DNA of 53,177 bases from an uncultured Brachyspira sp. (GTDB lineage Bacteria > Spirochaetota > Brachyspiria > Brachyspirales > Brachyspiraceae). Shown here piece by piece: positions 1 through 10,400 of this stretch (within the stretch, counting starts at the first letter, position 1; each line of letters starts with the position of its first letter). Where the stretch lies: contig NZ_CALXYQ010000018.1 in the NCBI RefSeq assembly GCF_944393015.1, positions 1 through 53,177 of the forward strand, given 5' to 3'. The notes beneath the pieces are model-generated. The model saw only the letters and a program-made list of their open reading frames with translations, made no database searches and was not told the origin of the DNA. A program made the translations under genes and the position numbers.

Positions 1-71
1 CTGTTTGGTGCTCTTTCATCACCTTTTAATACTCTGTCGCTTCTTAAAGAACTATTTTCTCTGAAACTCAT
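1..71 (-). CDS. ilvD: Dihydroxy-acid dehydratase family, N-terminal fragment (cut by window edge)
   Basis: Only the first 23 or so codons are inside the window; the gene runs off the left edge. The reading from the ATG at 71 gives MSFRENSSLRSDRV followed by LKGDERAPNR. The pattern RSD...KG..RAP.R matches the start of IlvD/Edd-family [Fe-S] dehydratases, where RAPxRAML is conserved. IlvD makes 2-keto acids in branched-chain amino acid synthesis. A GGAG ribosome-binding site lies about 8 nt upstream. It is divergent from the chemoreceptor gene at 334. The fragment is too short to separate IlvD from 6-phosphogluconate dehydratase (Edd). Confidence 0.6.
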   Translation of the reverse strand, partial: MSFRENSSLRSDRVLKGDERAPN

Positions 72-274
72 AATTATTTCTCCATTTAATAAAATTGTTT
101 AAATAAACTTTTAAAAATATAATCATGCATTCTATTAGTAGAATGATAAAAAATCAAGCATTTTTTTGATTTTTTTATCATTAAATTTTATACGCTTGCA
201 TTTTTTATTTTTCTATTATATAGTATAAAATGTTAGGGTTTATTTCTTTGTCGGCCCTTATCATTATCTTAATA

Positions 275-320
275 AAAATTATTTTATTTTATTTCAATAA
301 TAATAAAATAAAATAATTTT
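275..320. repeat. Perfect 19-bp inverted repeat upstream of chemoreceptor gene
   Basis: Arms at 275-293 and 302-320 are perfect reverse complements made only of A and T, with an 8-nt loop. The repeat ends immediately before the ribosome-binding site (ATGGAG) of the gene at 334, so in mRNA it would form a hairpin next to the SD. A weaker A/T hairpin lies at 142-182. It could be a 5' UTR control or stability element. Chance is a concern in such AT-rich DNA, although perfect 19-bp arms are longer than the other hairpins nearby. Confidence 0.5.
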
Positions 321-333
321 AGATGGAGTTGCT

Positions 334-2268
334 ATGTTTAAAAAAGTCGGATTGAAATTTCAAATAACAGCCATTATATTAGTTCCTATTATAGTAATTA
401 TAATATTAGCGAATACCTTTATTATGTTGTATGTAGGTAAGATAACTAAAAATTTGTCGTATAAAATATTAGAAGAAACCTCATTAATAGAAGCTAATGA
501 TATAAAATTTAATATTCAAAAACATTTATATAGTGTTATGGGACTTAAAGTGAATATAGAAAATATATATAATAGAGGAATAAGAGAAAGAAACACATAT
601 AAACAATTAACTTCAGTATTTTTTAATAGCCTCCCTGATGATATAAATGGTCTTTCAATAGCCTTTGAACCTAATGCTTTAGATAATGACGCTGATTATA
701 CAAATACAGAATACAGACCTTCTAATGGAAGATTTAATTATTATATATCAAGAAATGGAGAAGCATATTTAGGAATAGATACTTTTAATGTAGATTATTA
801 TACAGAACCTAAAAGAACAGGAGATGTATATGTATCTGGAGTTTATAATTCTACTGTTAATACTGATACAGTTCTTTTTACTTTATGTATACCTATAATG
901 CCTCAAAATAAATTTATAGGCGTTATATATGTTGATATATTTGTTGATTCTGTTGTTGCTTTATTAGGAAATATTAATATATTTGAAGATACAACTGTTG
1001 CTTTGTATGATCAAAATGGTCTTTTGGTTTATGATAGTTATAATATGGATAATGTATCTAAAGATATTTATCAAGTATATCCTCATTATCAAAAATTCAA
1101 TGTTTTGGAAAATATCAGAAATGGTAAATCATTATTGATAGATGGATATAGTGATGTTTCTAAGGAAGAGCTTTTATATGCATTTACATCAATAGAGATT
1201 TCTAAAGGAGTTTATTGGTGTTTGGAATTAGCTTCTGCAAGAAATGTAGTATTAAAAGATAGTGTTATTATGATATATGTTCTTCTTGTAATTTTAATTG
1301 TTATACTAGCTATATTATTTATTCTTATACCAAATATTATAGGAAGAAAGGTATCAAATATAATAAATGCATTATCAAAAGATATTTTAGCTATGGCTGA
1401 AGGAGATTTAACTAGAGAAATACCTAAACATTTTGATAAGAGAAGAGATGAATGGGGTGATATAGCAAGAGGCTGGGATAAAGCTATGAAGAACTTTAAT
1501 AATGTAATAAATACTGTTAAAAATTCTGCAGAACAGGTTTCTACTGCTGCAAATGAAGTATTAATTGGAAACAATGATTTATCACAAAGAACAGAATCTC
1601 AAGCCGCTAGTTTGGAAGAGACAGCAGCATCAATGAATCAAATGGCTAGTGCTATTAAAGAATCTGCTGAAAATGTATCTACTAGTACAAATATGGTGTC
1701 AGAAGCTAAGGAAGATTTAGTTAAAGCCGGTAATATTGTAGAGGATAGTGTTAGCAAAATGAATGATGTTTATGAGTCTAGTAATAAAATTATGGATATT
1801 ACTAAACTTATAGAAGGAATCGCATTTCAGACAAATATACTTGCTTTGAATGCCTCTGTAGAAGCAGCACGTGCCGGAGATCAAGGAAGAGGTTTTGCTG
1901 TTGTAGCAAGCGAGGTAAGAAATCTAGCTCAAACTACTCAGGAATCTGTAAAAAATATTACTTCATTGATAACAGACAGTAATGAAAAAATAAATTTAGC
2001 TGCTAAAAGTGTTCAGGAATCAAAAGAAATATTTGATGAAATTTCAGATAAAATGGATAAAGCTTCATCTTTGATGGATAGAATAAATATAGCTGCTCAG
2101 GAGCAAGAAAGAGGAATAGAACAGATAAATATAGCTATAAATAATATGGATACTGCTGTTCAAAAGAATGCTGCATTAGTTACTGAGGCTACTTCTGCTT
2201 CCGAATCATTACTTAGTGAGGCTAATGAATTAGTGAGATCTATAGAATATTTTAAGTTAAAATATTAA
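334..2268 (+). CDS. Methyl-accepting chemotaxis protein (dCache-type sensor)
   Basis: A membrane chemoreceptor that passes ligand signals to CheA/CheW and so to the periplasmic flagella. The 644-residue protein has TM1 at about residues 10-32, a periplasmic sensor of about 270 residues resembling a Cache domain, and TM2 at about 312-336. A HAMP-like segment follows. The coiled-coil signalling domain carries the conserved hairpin tip around residues 493-530, including [18 protein letters not shown] and [13 protein letters not shown]. Gln/Glu-rich heptads on both sides are likely methylation sites. The start is supported by a GGAG SD. The ligand cannot be told from sequence. The gene is monocistronic and followed by a strong terminator hairpin. 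Confidence 0.95.
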   Translation: MFKKVGLKFQITAIILVPIIVIIILANTFIMLYVGKITKNLSYKILEETSLIEANDIKFNIQKHLYSVMGLKVNIENIYNRGIRERNTYKQLTSVFFNSLPDDINGLSIAFEPNALDNDADYTNTEYRPSNGRFNYYISRNGEAYLGIDTFNVDYYTEPKRTGDVYVSGVYNSTVNTDTVLFTLCIPIMPQNKFIGVIYVDIFVDSVVALLGNINIFEDTTVALYDQNGLLVYDSYNMDNVSKDIYQVYPHYQKFNVLENIRNGKSLLIDGYSDVSKEELLYAFTSIEISKGVYWCLELASARNVVLKDSVIMIYVLLVILIVILAILFILIPNIIGRKVSNIINALSKDILAMAEGDLTREIPKHFDKRRDEWGDIARGWDKAMKNFNNVINTVKNSAEQVSTAANEVLIGNNDLSQRTESQAASLEETAASMNQMASAIKESAENVSTSTNMVSEAKEDLVKAGNIVEDSVSKMNDVYESSNKIMDITKLIEGIAFQTNILALNASVEAARAGDQGRGFAVVASEVRNLAQTTQESVKNITSLITDSNEKINLAAKSVQESKEIFDEISDKMDKASSLMDRINIAAQEQERGIEQINIAINNMDTAVQKNAALVTEATSASESLLSEANELVRSIEYFKLKY

Positions 2269-2294
2269 TATTATAATTGTTATATATGTTTTAT

Positions 2295-2336
2295 AATATC
2301 CTAATGTTATATAAAAAAATATAATATTAGGATATT
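2295..2336 (+). terminator. Rho-independent terminator after chemoreceptor gene
   Basis: Arms AATATCCTAAT (2295-2305) and ATTAGGATATT (2326-2336) are perfect complements. A/T pairing extends inwards and a short T stretch follows. It lies 27 nt after the stop codon. Confidence 0.8.
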
Positions 2337-2353
2337 TTTATAATCAAGATATA

Positions 2354-2380
2354 TTGTTAAAAATGTTAGAATACTATAAA
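2354..2380 (+). promoter_or_regulatory. Candidate ferritin promoter
   Basis: TTGTTA (2354-2359), a 15-nt spacer, and TATAAA (2375-2380), 35 nt before the ferritin start. The -35 box is off consensus, so support is moderate. No Fur- or PerR-like palindrome was recognised. Confidence 0.4.
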
Positions 2381-2414
2381 ATAATGTTAGTTAAATCTAA
2401 AAAAGGAGTTTATT

Positions 2415-2930
2415 ATGCCTATAATAAAAGAAGAAACAGTAAAATTATTAAATGATCATTTAAATGAGGAGCATTATTCAGCAAATCTTTATTTTAATAT
2501 GGCTGGCTGGTGCGAAAAGCAAGGACTTAAAGGATGCAGCAAATTTTTATATAATCATTCAGCAGAAGAACATACTCATTTAGAAAAGTTTAGAGAGTAT
2601 ATTAATAAAGCTGGAGGACAGGCTATAATGGGAGAGATGAAAGCTCCTGAATGTAATTTCAATTCTGTTCAAGAGTTATTTGAGAAAGTAATTAAGCATG
2701 AAGAATATATTACTAGCTGTATTAATAAATTAGTTGGTATAGCAATGGACAATAAAGATTATGTTACTTTGAAGTTTTTAGAATGGTTTGTTGAAGAGCA
2801 GCTTGAAGAAGAAGAACTATTCAATGATATTATTAAAAAAATAAAAATATTAGGAAATTTGGAAGGAAGAAATCTTTATACTTTTGATAAGTTTGTAGGT
2901 AATTTGGATAGCGAAGAACATAACTCATAA
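2415..2930 (+). CDS. ftnA: Non-haem ferritin
   Basis: Iron-storage ferritin of the bacterial FtnA type. It oxidises Fe(II) at a di-iron ferroxidase centre and stores it in a 24-subunit shell in the cytoplasm. The 171-residue length is typical. Ferroxidase ligands are visible: Glu in LNEEHYSA near residue 17, the EExxH motif in HSAEEHTHLEKF near residues 50-54, and the EEQLEEEE segment of the fourth helix near residue 127. The SD AAGGAG is 9 nt upstream. In an anaerobe such a protein also limits oxidative damage, which fits the AhpD-like gene next to it on the other strand. Confidence 0.93.
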   Translation: MPIIKEETVKLLNDHLNEEHYSANLYFNMAGWCEKQGLKGCSKFLYNHSAEEHTHLEKFREYINKAGGQAIMGEMKAPECNFNSVQELFEKVIKHEEYITSCINKLVGIAMDNKDYVTLKFLEWFVEEQLEEEELFNDIIKKIKILGNLEGRNLYTFDKFVGNLDSEEHNS

Positions 2931-2989
2931 GGTATAATATAAGTACCTGTTTCATGGGTATTATTATTAATTAGAAAGTTGACAAAAAA

Positions 2990-3012
2990 ACAAGGAGAAT
3001 TATTCCCCTTGT
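2990..3012. terminator. Bidirectional terminator between ferritin and AhpD-like genes
   Basis: ACAAGG (2990-2995) pairs with CCTTGT (3007-3012), with further GAAT/ATTC pairing inside after one mismatch. The left flank is A-rich and the right flank T-rich, so it can terminate both converging genes. Confidence 0.8.
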
Positions 3013-3041
3013 TTTTTATTTTAATAATTATTTATAATAAA

Positions 3042-3599
3042 TTAATTATTTTTTGCTCTCCAAGTTTCTTTTTCAAACTCGCCTTGTATAGGTATCAAAG
3101 ATTCATCTAAATCTATTTTCAATACAGCATTGAAATTGTTAGTAGCCATCATTTGAGCAGCAAAACCAACTATAGTAACTATTTCAGAATCATTGAAATG
3201 TTTTTTAAGATTATTCATAAGTTCATCAGTTACGCCGTTAGGGTCTTTTACCATTTGCATACCTAATTGAGATAATAATTGTTCTTTCTCATCAAGTTTA
3301 AGATTTTTAGGATCATCTCCTATAGCTTTTAAATCTCTTATAAAGAATAAAGAACAAAGCATACATCCGTTAGTAGTAGAAACAGAATGTGCTAGTATCA
3401 TAGCAGCTCTTTTACCCACAACTTCTACTAATCTATCGAATGAAACATACCAACCCATAAATGCTTCATAAGTAGCGTAGTCATTTAATAATGCTTTTTT
3501 CATATTTGTAACATTGCCGCTTTTTTTTAATTGATAATCGAAAGCTTCTTTTACTTTTCCTTGAGCTTCCTCATATTCCATAAATTTAACTCTAGCCAT
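3042..3599 (-). CDS. Carboxymuconolactone decarboxylase / AhpD-like protein
   Basis: A 185-residue all-helical protein of the CMD/AhpD superfamily, whose members are often peroxide-linked thiol enzymes. The core signature is the CxxC pair at Cys79 and Cys82 (TTNGCMLCSLFF). In classical AhpD proteins a His follows four residues after the second Cys (CxxCxxxH). Here that position is Phe, so proton relay may differ or the protein may not be a peroxidase. The start has a strong AAGGAG SD. It converges on ferritin and shares its terminator. Being next to iron storage suggests an oxidative-stress role, but substrate and partner are unknown. Confidence 0.8.
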   Translation of the reverse strand: MARVKFMEYEEAQGKVKEAFDYQLKKSGNVTNMKKALLNDYATYEAFMGWYVSFDRLVEVVGKRAAMILAHSVSTTNGCMLCSLFFIRDLKAIGDDPKNLKLDEKEQLLSQLGMQMVKDPNGVTDELMNNLKKHFNDSEIVTIVGFAAQMMATNNFNAVLKIDLDESLIPIQGEFEKETWRAKNN

Positions 3600-3674
3600 A
3601 AATAACTCCTTATTTAAAATTATTAATAAAAATTTATGATTAATAGTTCTATATATTTTATAGCAAAAACAAAA

Positions 3675-5132
3675 TTATTCAAAGTCTTTTAAATGTCCTT
3701 TTGATACTTTTTTAAATGCTCTTAAATAATATTTTATATCGTCTAAATCTCTAATTGATAATACTTTATGCATTAAAAATTGAGGAGTAAAGCTAAGATT
3801 ATAAAGTTTTTGTATCCAACATTTTATTTTTTCTTCGCCTACATCGGTTTTCATGATAGCTGTACGCATATCATAATCTTCCCAATTTTCTGTAGTAAGC
3901 CAATTTTCTCTTTTACATTGATTAAATAATTCAGTACCAGGATACGGAATTATTATTGTAGCCTGCATAGTTTTAGCATAACCTTTTAGAAGAAGTTTTT
4001 TAGTAAGTTCATAAGTCTTTTCAATATCTTCTTCAGTTTCCCAAGGATAACCAAGCATTACTGTGATATGAGGTGAGAGTCCTGCATCGGAAGCTGCCTT
4101 ACAAGAAGGAAGTATCTCTTCAACTTTATTTCCTTTTATGAGTCTGTCTAATGTATTTTGACTTGCTGATTCTAAACCGAATAATAAAAATCTGAATCCT
4201 GCTTTTTTCATTAGTCTATATTCATCTTCATTACAAGCACCAAAACGCATATTACAGTCTATATTAACTTTTTTATTTAGCTTTTTATCTATCATATAAT
4301 TACAAAAATCATTAAGCCATTTCTTTACTGGAAAACAACCTGTATCGTCCATTATCTCTCTTATATTGTATTTATTATAAAGGAAGTCCACTTCATCAAT
4401 TACATTCTCAGCAGTTCTAGCACGGAAGTTTGTATATATACCAGTCCAAGAACAGAAAGTACATCTATGATGCCAGCAATCCCTTCCCGCCATTATATAA
4501 GTTCCTGGTATACGTTTGAAATTTCCATTATCATAGGCGTATCTTTGCCACTGAGTCAAATCTCTGTCTATGAATGGAATGCTTTTTAAATCATGTCTTA
4601 ATTCAAATAAGCCTGTATTTTTTATAGTGTTTGATTCTCTATAATATATTCCTTTTTCTAATTGAGCTTTGCCGTTTAAATATTCTATTAAATTTAAAAG
4701 CAAGAAATCATAATCACCGCCTGTAAGTAAATAATCAACTTTGCAATTATTCATAGTCTCTTCAGGCATAGCGGTAACATGGTCGCCAGCAATAACAACA
4801 ATCATATTTGGATATTTTTCTTTCAAATCATCAACTATTTTCCAAGCTTTATATATAACAGGGGTCTTCACTTCAAAGAATAATAAATCTGGTGTATTTG
4901 CTTCTAAATATTGATGCCATTGTTTAGTAGTCATATTTCTTGCAACAGCATCAATGAAATCCACATTGTATCCTGCATTTTTTATCATAGTTGCAGCAGT
5001 GGCAGGAACAACAGGATAAATATATGTAGGACTCTTGAACCATTGAAATTGTCTGTTCTGTGATAATAATGCTACTCCTCTGTCGCTTTCAAATGGAGGA
5101 TAGCCTATATATATTCTATTTATTTTATTCAT
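3675..5132 (-). CDS. B12-binding-domain radical SAM protein
   Basis: A 485-residue enzyme with the usual two-part layout. The N-terminal ~150 residues form a Rossmann-like cobalamin-binding-type domain (IYIGYPPFESDRG; AGDHVTAMPEE). A radical SAM TIM-barrel follows. The [4Fe-4S] cysteines lie in AGRDCWHHRCTFCSW, giving CX4CX2C spacing rather than the usual CX3CX2C; the codons were checked and this is what the DNA encodes. FGLESASQNTLDRL and PYPGTELF are family signatures. The canonical B12-binding DxHxxG motif is not obvious, so cobalamin may not bind. The SD is AAGG and a promoter lies 48 nt upstream. The product is unknown: lipid or pigment methylation or ring chemistry is typical of relatives. 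Confidence 0.85.
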   Translation of the reverse strand: MNKINRIYIGYPPFESDRGVALLSQNRQFQWFKSPTYIYPVVPATAATMIKNAGYNVDFIDAVARNMTTKQWHQYLEANTPDLLFFEVKTPVIYKAWKIVDDLKEKYPNMIVVIAGDHVTAMPEETMNNCKVDYLLTGGDYDFLLLNLIEYLNGKAQLEKGIYYRESNTIKNTGLFELRHDLKSIPFIDRDLTQWQRYAYDNGNFKRIPGTYIMAGRDCWHHRCTFCSWTGIYTNFRARTAENVIDEVDFLYNKYNIREIMDDTGCFPVKKWLNDFCNYMIDKKLNKKVNIDCNMRFGACNEDEYRLMKKAGFRFLLFGLESASQNTLDRLIKGNKVEEILPSCKAASDAGLSPHITVMLGYPWETEEDIEKTYELTKKLLLKGYAKTMQATIIIPYPGTELFNQCKRENWLTTENWEDYDMRTAIMKTDVGEEKIKCWIQKLYNLSFTPQFLMHKVLSIRDLDDIKYYLRAFKKVSKGHLKDFE

Positions 5133-5179
5133 AAATTAATTTGCCTTTATAATTATTAAATATTATGTTTATCTTTTTA

Positions 5180-5207
5180 ATTATACTTTAATTGACAAAA
5201 ATGTAAA
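5180..5207 (-). promoter_or_regulatory. Sigma-70 promoter for the radical SAM gene
   Basis: Read on the minus strand: TTTACA (5207-5202), a 16-nt spacer, and a consensus TATAAT (5185-5180), with the start codon 48 nt further on. The same 16-nt spacing recurs at other promoters in this window. Confidence 0.65.
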
Positions 5208-5394
5208 TAAAAAATTGCTTATATAATTTAATGTATAAAATATTTTATATATTAATTAGTAATTAATGAAAAAATGCGATGCATTTAGAGTTTAATAAAC
5301 TTAAAAAAATTCAATATATTATAAAATTATATATCAAATAAAAACTCTATTCTTAATAGTAAGGAAGTTGTTTAATGAAAAGAAATAATTTTCA

Positions 5395-6162
5395 TTATTC
5401 ATAATTTTCTTCTTTTTTATTGCTTATGTTTTTTAATATACTTTTTATTTCAAAAGGTGATAAATCTTTATTTCTTTCTTTTAATAGTGCCACTATACCT
5501 GATATGTGAGGAGCAGCAAAACTATTTCCTATCATCATCATATATGAATTATTTACCCAAGGTACTCTTATATATATTCCTCTAGCTAAAAATTCTATAC
5601 GATTAGTATCTCTGAAATAGAACTCATATTTATCATCACTTGCTATTGCCTCAACAGATATTACAGGTGATAATATAGAAGGTATGCTTGGTATTGGATC
5701 ATTATTAGCTGCTGCAACTAATATTCTATTTTCATAATATGCTCTATCTAATAGATTATAAAAATAACTGCTATAAGTTTGATTAGTTGTTCCTAAACTT
5801 AAATTTATAACATCCATATCATTTTCTATAGCCCATTCTAATCCTTTAAGAAATACATCTACTTTTCCTGATAACTTATTGCCTAATACTTGTATACTAT
5901 AAAGCTCAGCATCTTTTGCTATAGAATGTATTATACCTGCACAAGCAGTACCATGTCCATACTGATCAAAACCTTTATAATCTTTTAATACAACTTTATT
6001 GTTTTCATATTCTATAACAACTCCTCCTTTTATTACATCACTATCTTTGAATACATCATGTGAGGCTTCTATACCGCTGTCTATTATTCCTACTTTAACT
6101 CCTTTTCCTGTTAAAGATTTTAGGAATTCATCTTTATCCATATTAAAAATATTGGAACTCAT
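5395..6162 (-). CDS. Compact cytoplasmic subtilisin-like serine protease (S8)
   Basis: Subtilase with the complete Asp/His/Ser triad: Asp28 in VGIIDSGIEASH, His70 in YGHGTACAGI, and Ser214 in GNSFAAPHISG. The oxyanion-hole Asn is near residue 153 (AAANNDP). At 255 residues it is little more than the catalytic core. It has no signal peptide or recognisable propeptide and should act in the cytoplasm, like intracellular subtilisins or protein-maturation proteases. Its ATG has an AAGGAA SD and lies 3 nt after the stop of the upstream GAF-protein gene, so the two are probably co-transcribed and translationally coupled. The substrate is unknown; the GAF partner may be its regulator or target. Confidence 0.88.
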   Translation of the reverse strand: MSSNIFNMDKDEFLKSLTGKGVKVGIIDSGIEASHDVFKDSDVIKGGVVIEYENNKVVLKDYKGFDQYGHGTACAGIIHSIAKDAELYSIQVLGNKLSGKVDVFLKGLEWAIENDMDVINLSLGTTNQTYSSYFYNLLDRAYYENRILVAAANNDPIPSIPSILSPVISVEAIASDDKYEFYFRDTNRIEFLARGIYIRVPWVNNSYMMMIGNSFAAPHISGIVALLKERNKDLSPFEIKSILKNISNKKEENYE

Positions 6163-6165
6163 AAA

Positions 6166-6927
6166 TCATTTCCTTAATAATTTTTTCTCTAAATGGGATA
6201 GATAATTGCTTAAAAATAGTTTGCAGAAATTTAATTCTTTTTCATCTATGTCGCCTATTTTATTTAATATTTCAGCTATTTTTAAATTTTCTTTTAATAA
6301 TGGATTATTAGTATATGATGATAAATCTTGTTTGATTTCTTCTTTTTTATTATCTTCTAAATTTTTAATAGCAGATACAAAGATTTCTCTTATATTTCTA
6401 TCTGTATAATTATCTTCAATTACAATAGAAGCTATTTTAGCGAATGAGTATAAATGATGCATATCCAGTTGTGAGAAATGAGTATCATCTTTTTTATTTA
6501 TAACTTCTAAAACTCCAATAACATTGTCTTTTATTTTTATTGGAACTATTGCTATATCATCTATTTGTATATGTATGGTGTCTTCTGTGTCATGCAAAGC
6601 GGCACTTACAGATCTATACATTTCTTTATTTTTAGATACATCAGCTATATTCAAAGCTTGTCCTGATATAAATACATTTCCTGTTATACCTTTACCTATA
6701 GGTACTTTGAAATTTTCAACTTTTTCATTGTTTAGATTTTTATATGCTTTTAATTCTAGATATTCATTGCTATCATCTAATAATAGTAAATGTCCGGCTT
6801 CTGAATCTGTAATAGAAACAGCTGTCTCTATTATTTGATTGAAACATTCTTCTTCCTGCTTTGAAGAGGTAAGTAAAAGAGCAAAATCCATTTGCTTAAT
6901 CAAAGAAAAAAAATCTGACTTTTCCAT
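6166..6927 (-). CDS. GAF-domain protein, partner of the downstream subtilase
   Basis: A 253-residue cytoplasmic protein with one GAF domain at about residues 25-165 (GHLLLLDDSNEYLELKAYK; VPIGKGITGNVF; IAIVPIKIKDNVIGVLEVIN). GAF domains bind small molecules such as cyclic nucleotides or sense redox state. The C-terminal ~90 residues are helical and charged, with no recognised output domain. I place the start at 6927, where AAGG precedes MEKSDFF. A longer frame opens at 6984, but its first codons run through a strong hairpin and add an implausible hydrophobic leader. It is the first gene of the GAF-protease pair; ligand-dependent control of the protease is inference. Confidence 0.8.
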   Translation of the reverse strand: MEKSDFFSLIKQMDFALLLTSSKQEEECFNQIIETAVSITDSEAGHLLLLDDSNEYLELKAYKNLNNEKVENFKVPIGKGITGNVFISGQALNIADVSKNKEMYRSVSAALHDTEDTIHIQIDDIAIVPIKIKDNVIGVLEVINKKDDTHFSQLDMHHLYSFAKIASIVIEDNYTDRNIREIFVSAIKNLEDNKKEEIKQDLSSYTNNPLLKENLKIAEILNKIGDIDEKELNFCKLFLSNYLSHLEKKLLRK

Positions 6928-6958
6928 TTTATTATACCTTTTTATTAAAATACAAATC

Positions 6959-6988
6959 AAATATGCCCATAAAATTATGAGCATATTT
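6959..6988. repeat. 30-nt hairpin before the GAF gene
   Basis: AAATATGC (6959-6966) pairs with GCATATTT (6981-6988), and the inner CATAA/TTATG pairs after one mismatch. It sits about 31 nt upstream of the chosen GAF start. It may be a terminator for long read-through from the TIR gene, or a 5' UTR element of the GAF mRNA. Confidence 0.55.
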
Positions 6989-7484
6989 GAAATAAAAAAT
7001 ATGATTGATTTTCCTAGTACTATTTTTTATAGTATTTCATTATGTATATTTCAAAAGTCATTATATCACTATATTTAAAGAATTAAAACCATTAATAGTT
7101 CCGATTTTATATGTTATATATGCTATAACTTTGAGATTAATCTTTTATATATTTACATCTTTTTATTATAGTATATTTTATTGTGTCCATTATTTTTCTT
7201 TTGTAATTTTTTATATACAACCTTTTTTATATAAATATAACTGTTTACTCCTTTTATGATAATGATTTATTTATTTTTTATTTTTTTTATTATTAGCAAT
7301 ATTAAACTTGAGCATTGCATTTAATACACATATAATCATATTGTTATAATATATTTTGTATTTAATAAATTTTTAATAATATAATGGATATAAATTATTA
7401 ATTATCTTACATAAATAAATACGTAGTTTTTAAAGAAAAAGTGTTTTTTATGTATTGATTTTTAATTATATATTATAATAATTA
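6989..7484. other. Gene-free AT-rich spacer with 15-nt word shared with the TIR island
   Basis: About 500 nt with no credible gene; the open frames are low-complexity hydrophobic shadows. ATAAATAAATACGTA at 7411-7425 recurs exactly at 16813-16827. The two copies bracket the stretch from the SLOG/TrkA gene to the last TIR gene. The promoter of the GAF gene must lie here but no good match was found. Confidence 0.5.
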
Positions 7485-10400
7485 TCACTTTGTAATTAAA
7501 ATATTATTTTTATCATAAAAGTTTGTATAAGAAGTTCCGTTTGCATCATAATCTACTGTGTATTTAGCATATCCGAATCTGCTTGTAATAAGATTTCCAT
7601 CTAAATCATAAAAAACGCATTGAGTTATTCTGTTGTTTGAATCATATTCTCTATGAGATCTGGCATATTTGTCAACGCTGTCTATTATTAGATTATTATT
7701 TGTATCATAATGTCTTTCATTAACTAAATTACCGAAATTGTCATAATCAAATTCTACTTTATAAAATCTATTAGCTAAAAAAGTTGGATTATTATTAGTA
7801 TCATAAAATTCTCTGCTTATAATATTAAAACCTTTATCATCATATTTATTTATACGTTTATAATATCCGAAACTGTTGAGCATATTTTGATTATTTGAAT
7901 CATAATATGTAAGTTCATCTTCATTTGTAAATGGATTTCTGTATTTATATATTAAATATGCACATCCATATTGAATGTTTGTATTGATAACGAGTTCATT
8001 ATTAATGCCGGTAAAAATAGAAATTTTCTCTCCATTATTATTGCCTACATAACTGCTATGGTATCCGTCTACTAATACAGGATTGTTATTAACATCATAA
8101 TAAGATTCTTTTCGGAAGTTATTGCATTTTATTTCTTTGTTCTTGATTATATCTTTTATTTTTTCTAAAGGTATATCCTCGTATGTGATAGTGGATATAT
8201 TTTTTGCAATGTTTATAGGTTTTTCGTCTGTTCCTAAATATGTTATTTTGCTTCTTTTAGAATTATTATATTCGTATTTTAAACCAGCACATTTACCTTC
8301 ATCAAATACCCAATACTGAAATTTTCCGTTTGCCATATATAATTTATCATTTTCATCATAAAAAAGTATTTTAATTACATTTCCTTTTTCATCATAATCT
8401 CTTGTTAATCTGTGAAAACCATTAAACCATTTTTTTGAATTAATATAAAATGCTTTATTTTCATTATTGTCATAATATTTTTCTTCTGTAACTAGTCCTT
8501 GATTATTATATGTGTATTCGCTTATGGCATATCCGCTATTTAAATTTTTATAATTATTATTTTCATCTAAATAAATATTTTTTATTATATTGCCTTTCCT
8601 ATCATAATGTATAACATGAGAAGCATAACTGTCATATCCTAAATATTCATCACTATATATAAAAGCATTAATTAATTTATCTTTGGTATCATAATATGAT
8701 ATATTAGTTATTCTATTATAATTATCATACATTTTAATAGATTTATGATAATTTAATTCATTTAATATTTTATTTGTATTAATTCCATAATATGATATTG
8801 ATTTTTGATTAAAATTATTATCATATTCAGTTTTTATTATAGAGTAGCCTGAATTTATAGATGTATTTTTATCATTAATATCATAGTACATAATTTCTAT
8901 AATATTATCATTATTATCATATTTAATATTATAACTAGATGCTCCATTAGTATAATACGCTTTTCTATTACTTATATCATAATAAGATACTTTTATATTA
9001 TTGCCGAAATTATCATACTGAAAATTTCTTTTACAATAAGAAGCCCTAATATATTCATCTTCATTATTTAAATAATTTTCATATATTACATTTCCATATT
9101 TATCTAATTGATATGAGATAGATGAATATAATTTACTTAATGGAATAACTCTATTAGTTGTATTATCAAAATAAGACAGTTTTATTAAATTGCCATTTTT
9201 GTCATATTCTTTTTCTACATAAGAATATCCATAATCTAAAGAAATATTATATATAAGATTATTTTCTTTGTCTAAAAATTCTTCTTTTATTACATTGTAT
9301 AAATGATCATAGGTAAATCTAATTTTAAATATTCCGCTCCTATTAGCTTCATTTTTCATATCTATATTTATTCCATATCTTACTATATTCATACCATTAT
9401 TATCTACTTCATAACCTCTGCCGTAAAATCCTTCTTTATCTGATATAGGTGTATTCCAAGCATCTCTATAATAAAGTTCATTAGTAACGTATCCATTATC
9501 ATTATAAGAAACTTCATACCTTACTATTTCATTACCTCCAGATATAAAAGGAAGATTAAATTCATTTTGAAGTTCTATTATCTTTAAATCCGCACTATAC
9601 TCTCTAATCATAACTATTTTATTATTATGGTCTTTGCATACTATTCTCTTTACTCCGCCTCTAGTATCTATTTCAGGCAGCCATACACTTATATTAAAAT
9701 TATTTTCATCATCTCTAAGCCTGCCGTAACTGTTGACTCTTTTTACACTTTTTAAAATTCTTCTCTGTTCTTCAAATATGTATGTTACAGATCGTTTTGA
9801 ATATTGTGATTTACTGAGTTTTCCTACGCCTTTAGGTATTCCATATTGATATACAAAAGTATTGTAATAAGTAGTTTTTACTCTGTTATAGTCCCAAGTG
9901 AATAATAGGGCAGACATTAAAACTGCCGCTAATAAAGAGGCTATTAATAATTTATTTCTTAATTTTCTTTTCTCTCTCATTTTTTCTCTTTGTCTTAAAT
10001 CATCAAAATTGCAGGCTAATATACAAGATAATATTTTTAATAATCCTATTTGTTTGGTTTCTTTTTCTTTTTGATCATTTCTCTTTCGAACATCAGCGGC
10101 TAGAGGTTCTATCTTTTTAATAATTCCGTTTTCTATAGTATATGTTAATTCTTTATTAAAAGATTCATAAGGTTCGCCGTCTATTAATAAACCAATTATT
10201 CTATCGAAACGTCCAAGCTCTTTAAATATTTTTATTTCACGTTCAACCCAAACAGATTCAGGAGTATTTTTAGAACATATTACTACTAGATATTTAGAAT
10301 GTATCAATGCTTCTTCTATGCTTTTATTTAAATCAGAACTGCTTGGCAGCTCTTCTTCATCTCTGAATACTCTGCCTATTCTTGTAGGAAAGCCTTTTTT

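Noticed and set aside
142-182. A/T hairpin between ilvD and mcp as a terminator
   Set aside because: It lies between two divergent starts, where no transcript should end; possibly just A/T-rich sequence.
1212-1574. Open frame antisense to the chemoreceptor gene
   Set aside because: No SD, composition is the mirror of the MCP coding strand; shadow frame.
6928-6984. Longer N-terminus for the GAF protein
   Set aside because: Encoded by a hairpin, gives a hydrophobic leader and lacks an SD; the Met at 6927 has AAGG.
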